From contig PUFA01000313.1 of NCBI GenBank assembly GCA_003508835.1, positions 558,001 to 622,000 on the forward strand: a DNA stretch of 64,000 nt, written 5' to 3'. Both the position numbers and the translations under genes were made by a program. Numbering within the stretch: the stretch's first letter is position 1; each line of letters starts with the position of its first letter. Below are positions 1 to 11,877 of this stretch, one piece after another. Origin of the DNA: Eonycteris spelaea. Its lineage: Eukaryota > Chordata > Mammalia > Chiroptera > Pteropodidae. The notes below the pieces were generated by a model, which was not told the origin of the DNA, did not search any database, and worked only from the letters and a program-made list of their open reading frames with translations.

Positions 1-965
1 TTTCTGTACAGAAAAGGAGATAATAAAGTGAAAAGTGACCTTTGGAATGGGAGAAAATATTTGTAAGCCACTTATCTGAAAAGGGATCAATATCCAAACT
101 TTATAAGGAACTCATACAACTCATTTCTTTCAAAGATGACATAGAAATGGCGAATAGATACATGAAAAGATGTTCAATATGACTAGTCATCAGGTAAATG
201 CAAATCCAAACCACCATGAGATATCATCTCACAACTATTAGGATGACTAGTACAAAAAAAATAATAAAAGATAAGTGCTCAGGAGGATGTGAGGGAAAAA
301 AGTACCCTTGTTCACTGTTGGTGGGATTGTAAATTGGTGTGGCCATTATGGAAAATATTCTGGAGGTTTCTCAAAAATTAAAAATAGAACTACTTTATCT
401 AGCAATCCTTCTTCTGCATATATACCCAAATAAAGCAAAATCTGTATTTTAAATAGATGTCTTCACTCCCATGTTCATTTCATCATTATACACAAAAATA
501 GCCAAGATATGGGAGCAACCTAAGGGTGAACAGATAATTAGGTAAAGAAAATGCAATATATTCATATACACAATGGAATATATTTATACACATACATTTT
601 TTTTTGGTCAAGGCAACCCTTGGTTGACCTCACAGATTGCAAGGACCTTGTCAGCTTACAATCTCTTATTTTTTATTTTTTATGCCTACAGCACCTGGTC
701 TTCCTAGGTGGCTTCCCATCCAAGTACTAACCAGGCCCAACCCTGCTTAGCTTCCGAGATCAGCCAGGATTGGGCTTGTTCAGGGTGGCACAGCCGTGGA
801 CCACAGTAAAATATCATTCAGCCTTATAAAAAAGAGATTCTGCCATTTGCAACAATATAGATGAAACTGCATGACATCACACTGAATGAGATAAGCCAGA
901 CACAGCAAGTAAAAAGCTGCATGATCAAATTTATACATGGAATCTTAAAATGTTAAAAAGCTGTC
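1..965 (+). mobile_element. L1 fragment (3' ORF2 and 3' UTR), split by a 5S SINE
   Basis: The left part reads as the C-terminal third of L1 ORF2 in sense orientation, with the usual order of landmarks: a 'gaatgggagaaaatatttg' segment, 'agatatcatctcacaac', 'ttggtgtggccattatgg', then 'cacaatggaatat'. The L1 resumes after the inserted SINE at about 812 with 'atcattcagccttataaaaa' and runs into 3' UTR sequence that fades near 965. Many stops and indels show it is dead. The 5' end lies outside the window. Confidence 0.85.
597..808 (-). mobile_element. 5S rRNA-derived SINE, fruit-bat MEG type
   Basis: On the minus strand, 801 down to 684 is a nearly full-length 5S rRNA copy of about 118 bp. The internal RNA polymerase III promoter is well kept: A box AAGCTAAGCAGGGTT, intermediate element GGGCCT, and C-box core GTACTTGGATGGGA. 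A non-5S tail of about 80 bp follows (683-606) and then a T9 run on the plus strand (597-605), that is, a poly-A tail. The tail and the insertion inside an L1 mark it as a SINE copy, not a 5S gene. 5S-derived SINEs in mammals are known mainly from megabats (MEG-RS/RL), and that family assignment is inference. Confidence 0.8.
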
Positions 966-2160
966 AGCTGATTTTGAAGTGATCAACATTACAAAACTTG
1001 ATTAGACTCTATTGCTATTTATCAGTGTCTGTTAATTCACACTAAAATATGTGAGAAAATTACCGATCTGGAAAGGACCATAGAAAATGCCTAATGCAAT
1101 GAAGACCTATCCTGAATGATCATTCGAACCCCTAGGATAGCCTTAAAAATTACAGTTTTCTGAGCCCAGAACCTAGAGATTAGAATTTAATAGATAAAGT
1201 AAGGCTGCTAGGAGTATGTGTGTTTAAAAATATCCCTGGCATATTAATGAACAAGTAGGATTGATAACTCTTGAATCAGTTAAATTTCTCATTTTATAGG
1301 CAAAGAACATGTAGTGATGAGAGGCAGATTGAGATTCCAATGCAGGAAATTGAATGACGTTCTCTTGATACTTAATCTTTTACTCATTCTATAATACCAT
1401 ATGGCAAAAGAAGGTATTAGAATTGGTGGTATTTTCTGCAAGCCAGGACTACTTCCGGTGGTATCTTGGCCATCTGTACCGAACTCAGGTTTATGTTCTC
1501 ATGCACATGATGTGGGCAATTTACCAGAGGCAACATTCTACAGTGTCACATTGCTAGGCAGTTAGTGACGTAAACTTACCTGAGCTAGGCTGCCACATTT
1601 AAACAGAGCAAAATGACAAGTAGAATCCTGATGTAAATTAAAGTCAAGAGAATCAGGAACTGGGAAGTCGATGCAAGAGACAAAAAAAAGGGGGGTGTGG
1701 AGGCATTTTTGAATAATCGCTTGGAACTCTTATTATGATCCCATGTTTCTAGTCATAGCAAAATGAGACAGGAAGCATATGATGGTCAAGGCGATGTAAG
1801 CAGAGGATCAGCTTACTGTCTCAATCCCTTTGCAACCAAGGGAATAATAGTAGGTTTATATGTATAGTTAGTAATATATTGTAAAATTCATTAGCAGAAA
1901 GTTGCTCTTTTGACTAAATATATCTGCCTGATAAATGTAGTACTAATATTAAGATAGAGTATTTAATGAGATCATATTCAAACCATAATTTGAGAAAAAA
2001 AAAACTTTAGAGCTTGCTGTTGCACACAGCAATTTCATGCATGGAGAACTCTTTTCCATTTTTAGTACTAGTTAAAATCCTTCCGTGGTAGTTGCTTCTT
2101 ATTTATAACTTTACCAAAGCTCTCATCTACAATATATCATGCTGTTTTTTTTTTTTCTGA
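966..2160. other. No gene or clear repeat seen
   Basis: AT-rich sequence without a credible open frame. A stretch around 1270-1360 faintly resembles an antisense MIR but is too degraded to call. Confidence 0.5.
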
Positions 2161-2164
2161 GATG

Positions 2165-2325
2165 TTTGAAACTTTAGAGCCTGGGAATTGTAAGACTTGG
2201 ATTGTAATCCTGACTTTGCCATGAACCAACTCTGTGACCTTGCAAAAGCCCTTTTTCTTCAGACTGGTCCTAGTAAGAGATGACCACAAAGGGCCCTTTA
2301 ACTCTAAGAGTCAGTGATACATAAT
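2165..2325 (+). mobile_element. MIR SINE
   Basis: Follows the MIR order in sense: 'agagcctgggaattg', 'gacttggattgtaatcctgactttgcc', then 'ctctgtgaccttgcaaaag' and a degraded 3' part. MIRs are ancient tRNA-derived SINEs shared by all mammals. Confidence 0.7.
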
Positions 2326-2329
2326 GTGT

Positions 2330-3200
2330 GGGCAGAAATAAAAATAAGATGGCAGGGTGCGTGTGTGAAGGGGTAAAGTGGAACCAAGACTGATCCGAGT
2401 TCATCTTTGGGAATCAGGAATAGAATGAACAAATAATGTACACCCATGCTTCGCTTTCTCTCTTTTCTTCCCTACCCCCAAATATCTTTCCCTCTCTTCT
2501 TGCACTTTGAATGTTATCTCTTCATTCAAGCTTGGTCCCTTGAATTTATAGATTTCAAACTATAGATGTAGAAAGTTATTGGGGCTTAAAATAAATTTTA
2601 GCAACAGATGATTGCAAGTCCTCTGCTTCATACTGGTAGAGAAGGAAACCTTCTAAAAGTTGGGAAAAAATCCATGAGTTGCACTCACTGAAATGATGTG
2701 TAATCACAGTTAAACATGACAAGCTATTTTGTTTCCTTTTCACAAGATTCAGTTATAGTCTTACTGTTCCCAATCTCACTGCTAATTCTTTTGTCCAAAA
2801 GCTTAAGAATGCTAATCATGGTTGTCTCATGGTGAGGGGAATGAGAAACATTGTGTTTTCTTAAAGTTAAATTTTCTATGAAAATTTGAGAGCATTCATG
2901 GGGAGATAGGAAAAAAATAAGAACCCCAATAATCCTAGAGCAATGCTTTCTCTTTGGTGAAAGGCATTGTGAGATTTCTGTCATAGCAGCATTTCAAACA
3001 CAATTGAATTCATGTGTAATTTTTGAACCCTTCATTTAGAAACCATTTGAAAGCCAAAGTACAGAAATCTAAAGGAAATGTTCATGAAAAACCTCATATA
3101 ATATTTTATACTATAATCGTTATGTATCCTGAAACACAGTATTTTTAATGCAGTATTCTCAACCCATTGTCCAGGAAACAAATATTCACTGTGTGGTTTA
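2330..3200. other. No gene or clear repeat seen
   Basis: AT-rich. The only notable open frame (86 codons, minus strand, 2724-2984) has no recognisable domain and looks like chance. Confidence 0.5.
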
Positions 3201-3204
3201 TGGG

Positions 3205-3365
3205 TAAAAACAGAGATTTTAAAATCAGGACATCTTGGATTAGAGTCCCTCTGACATTTGGTAGCTATGCCAATCTGGGAATTTACTAAACCCCTAGTTT
3301 CCTTATTTCTTGTGAAGGTAGAGTGAAATATATAATCACTTCATAAGGTAAAGGGAATGCGTTAT
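3205..3365 (+). mobile_element. MIR SINE
   Basis: MIR landmarks in sense: 'cttggattagagtccctctg', 'aatctgggaatttactaaac', 'agtttccttatttcttgtga', then a degraded 'ataatcacttcataaggt' segment. Confidence 0.7.
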
Positions 3366-4065
3366 TAGCCAGTCAGCTGATTGAGAAGCCAGTCAGATCC
3401 ACAAACTTGTCTTCATGAGGCAGCGTGTGATGTGATAACTGATATTCTCTCTAGGAGAAGGTTGCTAAGATTATGACTGAGATATAGATGATTCTTTCAA
3501 AGCATCCATCTTGCAGAGTGTGGCACAGATTACTCAATACTTCTTGACTTACAAAAGTTTAACTACAGATGTTTGTGATAGAAAACACTCTGTATTTAGA
3601 ATTTTATTGATATACCTGAGTTGCTGTTCAGAATAACTGTCCTCAACAAACATTTAGGACATTTACAGACAATACAGAGAGAAAGCGCTCATTAGTGAAT
3701 GGCAACTGGCCCAACTTCTTCAGCACACAATTTCTAAGAATTCCAGCCTGGAGCTTGTGATGTATTTTCCATTTATGTACACTATATAAAGTTGCCTTTT
3801 TTTTTCCTTTTCTGTTAAATGCTGGTGATTTGGCCTTGCATCATTTCAGTAAAATATAATTTAGTTCAATCAAATTCATCAGGCGAGATGTGATATGGAA
3901 AAAATCAAGGAAGATCTTCCCTGAAGCCACTTTCAGAGAGTACTTAAACATTCAGAAATGGGGTCACATGGACTTCGGGCCCTTATCTTTCCACAGATGT
4001 TCTCAGTTACAGCTTTTGGCTTCTTCCTCACCTGATAGGCTGGTGTCTCTTTTAAAAATTCCTTT
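3366..4065. other. No gene or clear repeat seen
   Basis: AT-rich. The 77-codon frame starting at 3890 has no recognisable features and runs into an L1 fragment. Confidence 0.5.
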
Positions 4066-4310
4066 TACAGTATTTACTTACTTACACATTTATTATTCAA
4101 TTTATTGTGGCATCATTGGTTAATAAAATTACATAGGTTTCAAGTGTATAATTCAATAATACTTCGTATGTATATTGCATTGTGTGTTCACCACCCAAAG
4201 TCAAATCTTCCGTCACCATATACTTGGCCCCCATTACCCTTACCTACCTCCTTCCCTCTCCCCTTTCTCTCTGGTAACCACTACACTGTTGTTGTTCATG
4301 CTTCTGTTCC
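4066..4310 (-). mobile_element. L1 3' UTR fragment, antisense
   Basis: Antisense L1 3' UTR: 'ttacataggtttcaagtgt', 'tgtgttcaccacccaaagtc' and 'ctctggtaaccactacact'. Related copies at 6690, 17690 and 28096 share this structure. Two overlapping open frames of 85-97 codons here are by-products. Confidence 0.75.
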
Positions 4311-4754
4311 CAGGTATGGTTCAGCCATTGAGGAATGTTACCTTTTCTTTCTGTCAGTTCTGGACAGTTGGCTACTGCAGCTGGCTCCCCAGAAATGATT
4401 TTCATACATCCTTTATCGTTTCTTTCTTATGAGAAAATTGCTTTTGACACTCATTTTCAAGTACCTATTTTTTTCAAGAATATATCCCCCAGAAAAAAAA
4501 AATATTGAATTCCACTAATACATGTCTGGGTAGCTAAGAAGCCCAGTCTTGTGACTAACTACAATGTCTGTTGTAAGTCACTGAGTATACCATTTCCAAT
4601 AATTTACCTACTCTTGAATAGTCATCTGATAATATATCTAGATTTAATAGATAAATTTGGACTAACACCTTATAAGTTTCATCAAAATGGCTGTCATAAT
4701 AGGAAAGATACTAATAGAGTGATAGTCACTGGTAGCACCTTGTATAGACTGTGT
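4311..4754. other. No gene or clear repeat seen
   Basis: AT-rich filler with one A9 run. Nothing recognisable. Confidence 0.45.
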
Positions 4755-4905
4755 TAATTACTATATTTATTTAATCTTTAAAATATTCTTAAAAGTTAAG
4801 TATTGATATCAAAGGAGGCAAAGGAAGTGGAGAGTTTCAGTAACTTATGTCAGTCTTTGGAGTAAAGATTCACACTTAGGCCAGACTCCGGTACCCAAGA
4901 ATTGG
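4755..4905 (-). mobile_element. MIR SINE, antisense
   Basis: Antisense MIR pattern: 'tttaatctttaaaatattctt', 'aaaggaggcaaaggaagtgg', 'agtttcagtaacttatgtca', 'agattcacacttaggccagac'. Confidence 0.6.
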
Positions 4906-5529
4906 CCATAACACTGAGTTTCTCAGTGACCTGTTCTGTTGTCTTCTCTTTCCTGTGTTTGAGTCTTGATCATTATGTTCAAGGCAGAAATACAGTTTTT
5001 TTGCTTAGTTTATCCACTTTTATTTTTTTGAGTTAACGTCAGGCACAGAGAAATTCATATTTCTTATCTCCTTTTGAAAAAGATACAATTCATATTTCCC
5101 AATGTACAAACTCAATTCTTAAAAAAAAATAAACACAAATCTTACCCATGTTTCCATAGTGAGAAAGAACTGTAATTAAACAGTGGTTAGTAATTCCCTA
5201 TCTAGTAGTCTAACAAATAGATAATCTCATAATTTTGGTACTTCATTTTGGTTTTTTATTGTGTTTAAATATTTTTATTGACATTCATGAATTTAAAATG
5301 AGAACAATTAAAAATATAGTTAGCTTAGAGCAGGATTCCACAAAATTAGCCCTTCACGCATGAGCAGAATGACCTGTTTACAGAGAAATATGCCAGCGCC
5401 CATCTCAGAAGGACAAGATTTCAAGGCTCAAAGCTTCTCACACTGTGTGTATTCAGAAACAAAACTCCTACATGATTGTCTTTAAACTGAATCACACCCC
5501 CACCACCCACTATTATTACAGTTATTTTG
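4906..5529. other. No gene or clear repeat seen
   Basis: AT-rich; nothing recognisable. Confidence 0.45.
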
Positions 5530-5755
5530 ATTGAACCCATGCTGTGTGTCAGATGTTACGCGGTGTTTTATTTACATTCTCCAAGTGGCCTTGTGAGGAG
5601 ATATTAATCTCATATTTCTTGATTCAACAATTCTAAATGCTGGTGCTTATGGCATTTGTCACTCAGAAAGAATCAACCAACCAGTAAATGGCAGATGTGG
5701 TATTCAAAATACATTCCCTTGACTCTAAAGTCCAGGCAATTGGCACCAGGTTATA
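5530..5755 (-). mobile_element. MIR SINE, antisense
   Basis: Antisense MIR/L2-tail pattern in order: 'gctgtgtgtcagatgttac', 'tatttacattctccaagtgg', 'ccttgtgaggagatattaat', 'agtaaatggcagatgtggta', 'cttgactctaaagtccaggc'. Confidence 0.65.
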
Positions 5756-5759
5756 GCTG

Positions 5760-6250
5760 CTCCAATGAAGTAAGGCAAGGACAAGCTAGGGGATGTACTT
5801 ATTATGCCCAGCTTCTTAGGTTAAAGGAAAAATGCATGAAAAGTTTAGAAGTGTGCTTACATTTTTATATTCAATCCCATCAGTGTTAATCACTACATAG
5901 ATGCAGGTATTCTTTGCTTGTTTTATACTCCTTGGAGTATCAGGAGTTATAATTTAAAGTATCATGACATTTTTAAAAGAAAAAACAATGTTATCTCTGG
6001 AAAGAAAATGGAGAATCACCTATTGTTTTTAAAGGGTCATTCCTATAAAAACACATATAGCCAGGCCCTGAATATTTTCACCAATTTGGCATATGACTTT
6101 TCAGGAAAAGCTTGTCTATCCTAATGAATGATATAAGGACTGGCAATATTATAACACTATCTATTAGCTATAGATGAATGATTATTAAGTTTACATTATA
6201 TTAAAATTTTAAATAAGTGAGTAACACTATTTAATATGGACTAGTCAAAT
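5760..6250. other. No gene or clear repeat seen
   Basis: Very AT-rich, no credible open frame. Confidence 0.45.
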
Positions 6251-6254
6251 ATTA

Positions 6255-6558
6255 CAGTTGACCTTCGAACAATGTGAAGATTAGAGGCAATGACCAACCC
6301 CTGCACAAACAGTTGAAAATCCATGTATAATGTTTAACTCCCCCAAAACTTTAGCTGTCCCTTGATATCCATGGGGCATTGGTTCCAGGACCTTTCATGG
6401 GTACCGAAATCAGAGGATGCTCAAGTTCCCTATATAAAATGGTGTGTTTCAATGCCACAGACTCCCAACTGTGATTGGAAAACAATACAGGTATTTACTG
6501 AAAACAAATTCACATATAAATGGACCCAGTTCAAACTTTGTTGTTCAAGGGTCAAATG
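6255..6558 (+). mobile_element. TcMar-Tigger-derived non-autonomous DNA transposon
   Basis: The element opens with CAGTTGACCTTCGAACAA and closes with its inverted partner TTGTTCAAGGGTCAAATG. It is flanked by TA on both sides (6253-6254 and 6559-6560), the target duplication expected of mariner/Tigger elements. The interior carries MER2-like text such as 'gatgctcaagttccctatat'. There is no transposase frame. The 71-codon open frame from 6362 is accidental. Confidence 0.8.
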
Positions 6559-6689
6559 TATACTTACTTGTTTGTAAGTGTTCCTAACATTTTAGGAATA
6601 TTCACCCACTGTCTTTTAAACCTGTTATTAATACTTTCCTTAGTTCTCATGTAGCTGTAATTTTTGCTTATGGTTGTTAATATTTGTTT

Positions 6690-7225
6690 ATTTGTTTTTA
6701 TAATTGACGTGCCATATTGATATTAGTTTCGGGTACACAACATAGTGATTCAACATTTATGTACCTTATGAAGTTATCACCACAGTAAATTTAATAACCA
6801 TCTACCACTGTTTACAGTTATTACAATATTATTGACTGTATTTCTTATGCTGTGCTTTACATCCCTGTGACTTATTTTATAACTGAAATTTTGTACTTCT
6901 TAATCCCTTCACCTTTTCTGCCCATCCCCCCACCCTTATCCCCTGTTGTAAACATCAGTTCGTTCTCTGTATCTACAAGGTTGTTCCTGTTTGGTTTCAT
7001 TTGTTCATTTGTTTTGTTTTTTAGATTTTCGTATAAGTGAAATCACATAGTATTTGTCTTTCTTTTCTGATTATTTCACTTAGCATAACATTATCTTGGT
7101 TCATCAAGTTGTCGCAAATGTAAGATTTCATTCTTTTTTTATTAGTGAGTAATATTCTATTGTATACGTGTACCACAAATTTTGTATCCAATCGTCTATC
7201 AGTGAACACCTAGGTTCACTTGTTT
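6690..7225 (-). mobile_element. L1 3' UTR/ORF2-end fragment, antisense
   Basis: Antisense L1 3' end, from 'ttagtttcgggtacacaaca' through 'ctgttgtaaacatcagttcg', 'ataagtgaaatcacatagta' and 'cagtgaacacctaggttcac'. It lies about 90 bp from an L1 3' fragment in the opposite orientation. Confidence 0.85.
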
Positions 7226-7311
7226 TTTGATTTGCCTTGCTGCAAGTCTTAATTACTATGTGCTTAAAACTATTTGTCTATTTTTATATTAAATTTGGAT
7301 TAGGTATTAGC

Positions 7312-7745
7312 CTTCAGAGGGTTTCTATATGCCTTGATGGACCTAGAGGGTACTGTGCTGAATGAAATGAGTTGGGTAGAGAAAGACAAATATTGTATGA
7401 TTTCATGTATATGTGGAATCTAAAGAACAAAATCAACAACAACAAAAGTGGAAATAAACTCACAGATAGAATATTTTGAGCACTACTAGATGGGAGGGGT
7501 GTTGAGGGGACAAAAAAAGGCAAAGGGATATAGAGGTACAAATGGATAGTTACAGAATAGACATGGAGATGTAGAGCCTATCATGGGGAAGATGGTTAAT
7601 AATGTCATAATCAATATGTAAAGGGGAAGAGGGGTACTAGATTTAGTGGGGTGATCACTTTGTGAGTTATGTGGATCTCTGATCATTATGTTATACAACT
7701 GAAACTGGTATATTACTGTATGCCAACTACAATTGAAAAAAACTC
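7312..7745 (+). mobile_element. L1 3' UTR fragment, sense
   Basis: Sense L1 3' UTR: 'gaaagacaaatattgtatga', 'aactcacagatagaatattt', 'atgttatacaactgaaactg', ending in an A-rich tail near 7742. With the preceding antisense copy it forms an imperfect inverted repeat spanning about 1 kb. Confidence 0.85.
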
Positions 7746-8055
7746 ATTGAATCGTGCAATTTTAAATATGAGCAACTAATTGTCTATTATATTTCAATAA
7801 AGACAGAAGAAAAAGCTTATTACATTTATCCAAAGATTATAAAACCATTCACTAATAAGTAATTGTACTCTAGTGGTTTAACATTTAACTTAAAATTTAA
7901 TAGCTTTACATCAGATTATGAAAATTAATACATCATCATTTTGAAAAATTCAAATAATACAAAAAAGTATAATGAAGAAAAGAAAGACTCCCAAATAATA
8001 GAATTAAAAACTTACATTATGTTGAAAAATGTATTTTTAGATATATTTTAGTCAT
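7746..8055. other. No gene or clear repeat seen
   Basis: About 310 bp of very AT-rich sequence. Confidence 0.4.
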
Positions 8056-8480
8056 TTACACTGTGTGTGTGTATGTAAATGTGTGTTGTTCTATATACTC
8101 TATGCATTCTGCCTTTTTTCACTCTACAATAACAAATTTGTTGTAGTGCCTTTTTTGTATCAATTAATATAAATATGCTTTATTATCATCAATGACATCA
8201 CAGTGCAAGATTTAATGGATTTACTATAAGTTTATTAACCATCTGTTTCCAGTCTCTCATTCTTTAAACAACTGTTTAACTAAATTATTTGTGTGGGTAT
8301 GTGTTACACCCTTACCAAATTGTCATATTATTTCATTATGATACATTTATAGACTTGGAATTGTTGAACCAAAGACTATTGCAATTTAAAATCTTGATAT
8401 ATATTTCTAAAAGAGTTACTATAAATATTGAGCAATTTTTACTTCTAACATCTGCTTAACTGTTACAAACCTGATGCTTA
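8056..8480 (-). mobile_element. Ancient L1 (L1M-type) fragment, antisense
   Basis: Degraded antisense L1M text: 'gtttattaaccatctgtttcc', 'gtatgtgttacacccttacc', 'acttggaattgttgaaccaaag'. The order matches the antisense end of ORF2 in old mammalian L1s. Confidence 0.5.
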
Positions 8481-9613
8481 GAAGCTTATATCTCATTAAA
8501 AATATATTTAAACGCCAAAGAAGTTAGCACACACATACCAAGTGTAAGATTAGATAAAGTTCTCAATTTAATTTGCTAAAAATACAAATCTTTATTTGAA
8601 GTGAAATGGCCACACAAAGTAGGAACAGATGTAGCATATTTGATATAGTTTCATGTATCTCCATGAGGTTGACAATTATACTTTCTGGACAAATTTGCAT
8701 CTTTTCTGATTCATAGAGTTCTAGACTTCCTTTCCCAGTAGCCTTTTCTGCTCAGAGTTTGTAATCCCATTGCAGAGGGACTAACAAAAACAATCTATCG
8801 CATATCATTTCAGGGCACACATACTACTTTTAAACCAAAAGTAGTATCAGAAAAGCCACATAAGCACTCAGGTGGTAGTGAGGATAGTGTTAGGGAACTT
8901 GATGAAATCAGAGGAAGACCTAGATATACCTGAACAATATCTTCCTCTGTCTTCCCGGTGTCCCTAGGCAAACAAAGGGGGTATTCCAGCAGAGAGAGAG
9001 AGAAATAACAGAGCATGTTGGTATCTCCAAATATTGTCATGCCAGCGAGTATGGTTGCACCCAACCATATGCTATGGCTGCAAGCATTTCAGTGCTGCAG
9101 TGGTATAAAGTATGAGTCAAAAATTTTAAGAAATGAGAATTAGAAAAACTATAGTGTATTTTAAAGAGTTTCAATTTTTTCAGTAGGAAACTGGGAACTA
9201 CTAAATAACCTTAAGCAATTTCATGATATGGGTAGATTTGAATTGACAATAACTAGCATTTTTGTGGAGAACAAGTTAGAGGAGGATACACATAAACAAG
9301 AAAGTAGAGTGAGGAAGCTGTTGAAGAAATACTGGCAAGAATTGATGATGGACTAAAATAACTAGTATTAATAGGAAAATTCAAAAAATACTTTTAAGAG
9401 ATAAAATTGGCAGGTCTTTGGGAAAGATTTTATGAATGGAGGAGAAAGAAAGGAGGTTAAGGAACTGAGAAGCCAGAGTGTTGGGAGAATTTTCTATGAG
9501 AATATTCAAAGCACCTAAAAGCATAACAGGAATATGATGTACAGAGCACAGAGCTACGTGGAACAGAGTAATGAAGGATATAAATTCTTATGTCATTAAA
9601 AGCTTAAAAGGCA
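8481..9613. other. No gene or clear repeat seen
   Basis: AT-rich. The 84-codon minus-strand frame at 8810-9064 has no recognisable domain. A short (GA)n run sits near 8993. Confidence 0.45.
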
Positions 9614-9641
9614 ATCATGGTACTGTTTGTCTTAGAGATGA
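9614..9641 (+). repeat. Target-site duplication, left copy, of the 9.64-12.17 kb L1
   Basis: A 28-bp segment beginning ATCATGG and ending GTCTTAGAGATGA recurs at 12171-12198 with 25 of 28 positions identical. It brackets the L1 insertion. Confidence 0.85.
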
Positions 9642-10201
9642 AACTGATGTCTTAAATGTCATACACACATTAACAAAATGGAGGACGAAAATCATATAAT
9701 CATCTCAATAGATGCAGAAGTAGCATTTCACGAAATTGAACATCCATTTATGATAAAAATTCTGAACAATGAATATAGAAGGAACATAGCTTAATGTAAT
9801 AAAAGCCATATGTGGCAAGCCCACAGTTAATATCACATACTCAATGGTAAAAAGCTTTTCAATGCTGAAAGTTTTTCCTCTAAGATCAGGAACGAGCAAG
9901 GATGCCCTCTCCCACCACTATTATCCACATAATATTGGAATTCTTAGCCACAGACAAGAAAAAGAAATAAATGGCATCCAAATTGGAAATGAAAATATCA
10001 TATGCAGATGATATCATATCATATATAGAAAACTCTAAAGACTTTATTTAAAAAAAACTGTTAGAACTAATAATTCAGTAAAGTTGCAGGATACATCAGT
10101 ATACAAAAATTAGTTATGTTTCTCTATACTAATAATGAACTATCAAAAAGAGAAATTAAAAAAACAATCCCATTTACAATTGCATTTTAAAAAAACAAAA
10201 T

Positions 10202-10449
10202 ACCAGTGGCTCCATAATATAGTGGTTGGCACATCTGCTTTACATGCAGAAGGTCCTAGATTCGCGCCCCAGGTGGAGCCATGGACCATACCCCAGGTGT
10301 GCCAGGCTCCCCTAGTGCATGCCATGAGCATGTGGAGAGGACACCTCACCTTCGGAGATCCAGTTCTTAAGGGGAAATGGCAACATCTATAAGTCAGGGT
10401 GGAAGTGTGTGTGTGGGGGGAGGATTAAAGAGGGGAAAAAATAAAATAA
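10202..10449 (+). mobile_element. tRNA-Val(UAC)-derived SINE
   Basis: The head (10208-10281) folds as a tRNA: acceptor arms GGCTCCA and TGGAGCC pair fully with a following A; the D region keeps TAGTGGTT; the anticodon stem TCTGC/GCAGA encloses TTTACAT, giving anticodon UAC. It resembles mammalian tRNA-Val(UAC). The T arm is damaged, with one extra base and mismatched stem pairs. About 150 bp of unrelated body follows (10282-10430), ending in an A-rich 'aaaaaataaaataaaat'. Similar A-rich motifs flank both sides inside the L1. The non-tRNA body argues for a SINE and against a tRNA gene. It may be a megabat MEG-T type, which I cannot confirm. Confidence 0.75.
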
Positions 10450-11877
10450 AATATCTAGGAATAAGTTTAACCAGAGGTAAAAATCCTGTATATTTAAAGC
10501 TAAAAGACATTAAGAATTGAAGAAAGCACAAATAAATGAAAAAAGCATTATGTGCTCATGGATTAAATGAAATAATATTGTTTAAATCTCCACACTACCG
10601 ACAGCAACATATTATCCCTATCAAAATTCCAATGGCATTTTCTGCAGAAATAGTACAAAAAATATCCTAAAATTTGTATGGAACCACTAAAGACCCCAAG
10701 TAGCTAATTAAAACAATCTGATATTGGTGTAAACACAGACATATAGATCAAGGGAACAGAATAGAGAGCCCAGATATAAACTCACACATATGTAGTCAAT
10801 AAATTTACAACAGAGAAGCCAAAAATATACAGTGAAGAAAGGATAGTCTCTTCAATAAGTGGTTTTGGAAAAATTGGACAGGCACATGCAAAAGAATGAA
10901 ACTGGACCACTGTTTTTACACCATATACAAAAATTAGCTCAAAAAGGATTTGAATATAAGACCTGAAATGATAAAACTCCTAGGAGAAAACCTAGGCAAT
11001 AAGCTTCTTGACATTGGTCTTGATGATGATTTTTTTGATTCTGACACCGAAAGTAAAAGTAACAAAAGCAAAAATAATCAAGCGGGACTACATCAAAATA
11101 AAAATCTTCTGCACAGCAAAGGAAACCATCAACAAAACGAAAAGGCAACCTATGAATAGGAGAAAATATTTGCAAACTATATGATAAGGGCCTAATGTCC
11201 AAAATTATAAAGAACTCACATAACTCAATAGCTAAAACAAACAAACAAACAAACCCCGCTCTAAAACCCACAGTCGATTAAAAAAATGGGCAGAAATTCT
11301 GAATAGACATTTCCCAAAAGAAGACATGTAGATGGCCAACAGTTACATGAAGAGATGCTTAGCATCAGGGAAATGTAAATCAAATCCACAAGGAGATATC
11401 ACCTAATGCCTGTTAAAATGACAGTCATCAAAAAACATTAGAGCAAGATAGCAAGTATTGGCAGGGTTGTGGAGAAATAGAAACTCTTGTGTGCTGTGGG
11501 TGAAAATGTAAATTGGTGCAGTCATTATGGAAAATAGTATGGAGGTTCCTCAAAAAATTAAACATAGAATTACTATATGATCCAGCAATTCTACCTCTGG
11601 GTATTTATTAAAAGAAAAGGAAAATGCTAATTTAAAAAGATACAGGTGCTCCCATGTTCACTGTAATGTTCTTTACAGTGGCTAAGATATGGAGACATCC
11701 TGAGTGTCTGAGTGGATGAATGGAGAAAGAAACTGCAATGGAATATCACTCACCATAAAAAAGAATGAAGCTTTGCCATGTACTACAATGTGAATGGATC
11801 TCAAGGGTATTATGCTAAGTGAAACAAGTGAGACAAAGAAAGACAAATACTATATGATCTCTAAAATATGTGAAATG

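Noticed and set aside
684..801. 5S rRNA gene
   Set aside because: Several substitutions, no T-run terminator at its 3' end, a SINE tail, and insertion inside an L1.
10208..10281. Functional tRNA-Val(UAC) gene
   Set aside because: T arm has an extra base and mismatched pairs, there is no T-run terminator just after it, and a SINE-like body and A-rich tail follow.
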